Assembly: GCA_003022505.1 (NCBI GenBank)
Contig: PXTQ01000076.1
Span: 1-7,076 of the forward strand
Source: Bacteroidetes bacterium QS_8_64_10
GTDB taxonomy: Bacteria; Bacteroidota; Rhodothermia; Rhodothermales; Salinibacteraceae
Direction: 5' to 3'
DNA: 7,076 bases
Under the pieces are notes generated by a model, which saw nothing but the letters and a program-made list of their open reading frames with translations, ran no database searches and was not told the DNA's origin. The translations under genes and the position numbers were made by a program. This document shows positions 5,331-7,076 of the stretch, one piece after another; position 1 is the stretch's first letter; the number at the start of each line of letters is the position of its first letter.

Positions 5331-7001
5331 CACGTTCAGCACCGCGTCCGCGAAGGAGCCGGCATCGTCGTAGTCACGGCGTTGCACTTGATTGATAGAA
5401 TCGCGCTGCTCGTACATCCACTGCACCAGCAGGCGCACCTCCTCGACCTCCTCTTTGTGATAGCGCTCCGGGCGCTCCGCCGCCGCATCGCCCGCGAAGC
5501 ACGCTTGCAGCCGCTCGCGCACCCGCTCTCGCTCCGACGCGGCAGGGTTGCAAGCGAGACTGAACGTCTCGGCCAGCCGCCCAAAGCGCACGGCGAGCAA
5601 GTGCGTTTCGGTTTCGTTCGGCTGCACGACGACGGCGTGATGATCGAGCACGGAGGCCGCCACCTGGCGTTGCCGGCCAAGCAGGCGCTTCAGGCGGCGA
5701 TGGGCGTCGCGGAAGTACTGCGCCTTCTCAAACTCCAGACCGTCGGCGGCGGCGCGCATCCGCCGTTCCAGAAAGTCCAGCACCGTGTCGTCGCGGCCCG
5801 TCAAAAACTTCCGAACGCGGCGGACCTCCTCGTCGTAGCAGGCGGCCTCGCCGTTTTCGCAGGGCGCGCGGCAGCGCCCCATCTCGGCATACAAACAGCG
5901 GCGGCCCTCGCGCAGCGTGTCGTCGTCGCAGTCGCGCAGCTTGAACGTGCGGCGGATCACATCGGCCACGAAGTCGGCAGCGCGACGCCCACCCACCGGC
6001 CCGAAATACTCCGCGCCGTCGTCTTTCAGATAAGCCGTGGTGGTGAGGCGCGGGAACTCCTCGTGCGTGCCCAGACGCAGAAACGGGCGATTCCGGTAGC
6101 GCCGCTGCGCCCGGTTGAAGCGCGGCTTGTGCTCTTTGATGCGGCGCGACTCCAGAAGCAGCGCCTCCAGCTCCGTGTTCGTTTCCGCGACGGTCACGCG
6201 GCGGGCGTGCTTGACGAGCTTGCGCATGCGCTTGGCCTTCGAGCCGAGGCTCATGAGGTGCGACCGCACCCGCTCGCGCAGGTTTTTGGCCTTGCCGATG
6301 TAGAGGCGCGAGCCGTTCTTCTTCTTGAAGCAGTACACGCCGGGACGCTCCGGCAGATCGCCGGCCTGCTCGCGGAGCTTCTTCAGTCGCTTCGGAGGGC
6401 GCTTCGTCTTGCGATACGTCTTGTGCTGAAAGGCGAGCACGTCGTGGAGCGTCTCCACGTCGTGCTTGCGGGCGAGGCGCTCGAGCAGGCGATCCAGCAC
6501 ACGGGCGGCATTTTCGGCGTCGCCGAGGGCGCGGTGCCGGTTCGGAGCGTCGAGGTCGTAGTGCTCGATGAGGCGGCTGAGGCCCTTCGAGGGCAGCTCG
6601 CGCAGGAGACGCCGCGCCAGGCGGAGCGTGCAGAGCGTGTCGCAGGAGAGCGCGGGACGATCCAGGCGCTCCAGTTCGGCGTCCAAGAAGCCTTTGTCGA
6701 AGCGCATGTTGTGGGCCACGAGCACGTCCTCGCCCAGAAAGTCGAGAAACTGCGGCATCACCTCCGCCATCGGCGGCTCCTCGTAGAGCATCCCCGTGGT
6801 GATGCCCGTGATCTGCGTGATGCGGCGCGGGACGGAGCGCTCCGGGTTGACGAGCTGGGAGAAGCGGTCCGTGACTTCGCCGCCCTCGAAACGCACGGCG
6901 GCCAGCTCGATGACGCGGTTCGTTTCGGCCTTGCCGCCGGTCGTCTCGGTGTCTACGACCACGAACGGGGTGTCCTTCGCCAGCATGGTGCGGATTGCCA
7001 C
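5316..7001 (-). CDS. DEDDh exonuclease fused to UvrC/Cho-like GIY-YIG nuclease
   Basis: The 561-residue product joins two nucleases. Residues about 12-172 form a DnaQ-type 3'-5' exonuclease: VVVDTETTG (Asp17, Glu19), AHNMRFDKGFL (Asp102) and HRALGD (His156, Asp161), the complete DEDDh set. Residues about 217-295 form a UvrC N-terminal GIY-YIG domain: GVY 221-223, YIGKAKNLRERV 234-245, and Glu284 in LLLESRRIKEHKP. Four cysteines follow (358, 369, 377, 381), spaced C-x10-C-x7-C-x3-C, very close to the Fe-S ligands of UvrC, then a UVR-like motif at about 406-440 (GLEFEKAQYFRDA) of the type that binds UvrB. The RNase H-like and HhH domains of true UvrC are absent, so it resembles Cho with an added exonuclease. 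Fusions of this kind are known in mycobacteria. A role in nucleotide excision repair, cutting 3' of lesions and trimming, is inferred. The start is GTG at 6999-7001; ATG at 6984-6986 is a good alternative and keeps the whole exonuclease domain. Confidence 0.9.
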   Translation of the reverse strand: MAIRTMLAKDTPFVVVDTETTGGKAETNRVIELAAVRFEGGEVTDRFSQLVNPERSVPRRITQITGITTGMLYEEPPMAEVMPQFLDFLGEDVLVAHNMRFDKGFLDAELERLDRPALSCDTLCTLRLARRLLRELPSKGLSRLIEHYDLDAPNRHRALGDAENAARVLDRLLERLARKHDVETLHDVLAFQHKTYRKTKRPPKRLKKLREQAGDLPERPGVYCFKKKNGSRLYIGKAKNLRERVRSHLMSLGSKAKRMRKLVKHARRVTVAETNTELEALLLESRRIKEHKPRFNRAQRRYRNRPFLRLGTHEEFPRLTTTAYLKDDGAEYFGPVGGRRAADFVADVIRRTFKLRDCDDDTLREGRRCLYAEMGRCRAPCENGEAACYDEEVRRVRKFLTGRDDTVLDFLERRMRAAADGLEFEKAQYFRDAHRRLKRLLGRQRQVAASVLDHHAVVVQPNETETHLLAVRFGRLAETFSLACNPAASERERVRERLQACFAGDAAAERPERYHKEEVEEVRLLVQWMYEQRDSINQVQRRDYDDAGSFADAVLNVAEGL

Positions 7002-7029
7002 GTTTGTGAGTAGGGGCGAGTCGGTGCTA

Positions 7030-7076
7030 TCACTCCTTCGTCCGCAGCTGCTCGCGCTTGCGTTCCAGCTTCTCGG
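7030..7076 (-). CDS. C-terminal end of an upstream gene (partial)
   Basis: Reading in from the right edge on the minus strand, a frame ends EKLERKREQLRTKE then TGA (7030-7032). The highly charged, helical, coiled-coil-like sequence and codon choice (AAG, CGC, GAG, CTG) suit a real protein tail. Its stop lies 28 bases before the GTG, or 43 before the ATG, of the exonuclease/GIY-YIG gene on the same strand, so the two are probably one operon and no promoter is expected between them. The product cannot be identified from 14 residues. Confidence 0.6.
   Translation of the reverse strand, partial: EKLERKREQLRTKE

Noticed and set aside
5382..7013. A 543-codon plus-strand open frame opposite the exonuclease/GIY-YIG gene
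   Set aside because: Composition is typical of an antisense shadow (Ala, Leu, Arg, Val, His) and no motif is visible, while the minus-strand protein carries complete catalytic sets.

Overview
The window is GC-rich, densely coded bacterial DNA carrying five recognisable genes plus the last codons of a sixth. The likely source is a member of the Bacteroidota/Rhodothermota side of the tree. The reasons are soft: no start has a convincing Shine-Dalgarno sequence, the leader of the SurA/PpiD-like gene is AT-rich, and the start of that protein resembles what I recall from Rhodothermales. No ribosomal or other phylogenetic marker is present, so this remains an inference.

Layout: (1) 1-97 holds no clear gene, only a weak open frame running in from the left. 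(2) 98-979 (-) encodes a membrane-anchored MtfA/M90-type zinc peptidase. (3) 980-1245 is a divergent gap filled largely with degenerate repeats. (4) 1246-3327 (+) encodes a membrane-anchored periplasmic SurA/PpiD-type chaperone and prolyl isomerase. (5) 3370-4212 (-) is dapF, diaminopimelate epimerase, convergent with the isomerase gene. (6) 4213-4345 is a second divergent repeat-rich gap. (7) 4346-5305 (+) is a phoH-family ATPase gene whose 3' end is missing. (8) 5316-7001 (-) encodes a DEDDh exonuclease fused to a UvrC/Cho-like GIY-YIG nuclease with an Fe-S-type Cys cluster and a UVR motif. (9) 7030-7076 (-) is the 3' end of another gene, probably co-transcribed with (8).

The genes are ordinary housekeeping functions: envelope protein folding, peptidase activity, lysine/peptidoglycan precursor synthesis, an RNA-linked ATPase and DNA repair. 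They form no single pathway, and I see no phage, transposon, CRISPR or defence cassette.

The unusual signal lies between the genes. Each of the four larger gene junctions carries its own degenerate tandem tract of short period: 18 bp and GGTT-rich at 981-1154, 7 bp at 3351-3385, 9 bp then 7-8 bp at 4231-4333, and 8 bp at 5267-5330. The tracts share a style but not a sequence. They reach the coding ends: one supplies the stop and last codons of dapF, and another begins within a few bases of where PhoH homology stops and supplies the stops of both phoH and the facing nuclease gene. The simplest reading is that a process generating short-period filler has invaded gene termini and truncated phoH, whose product lacks the conserved C-terminal part of the ATPase core.
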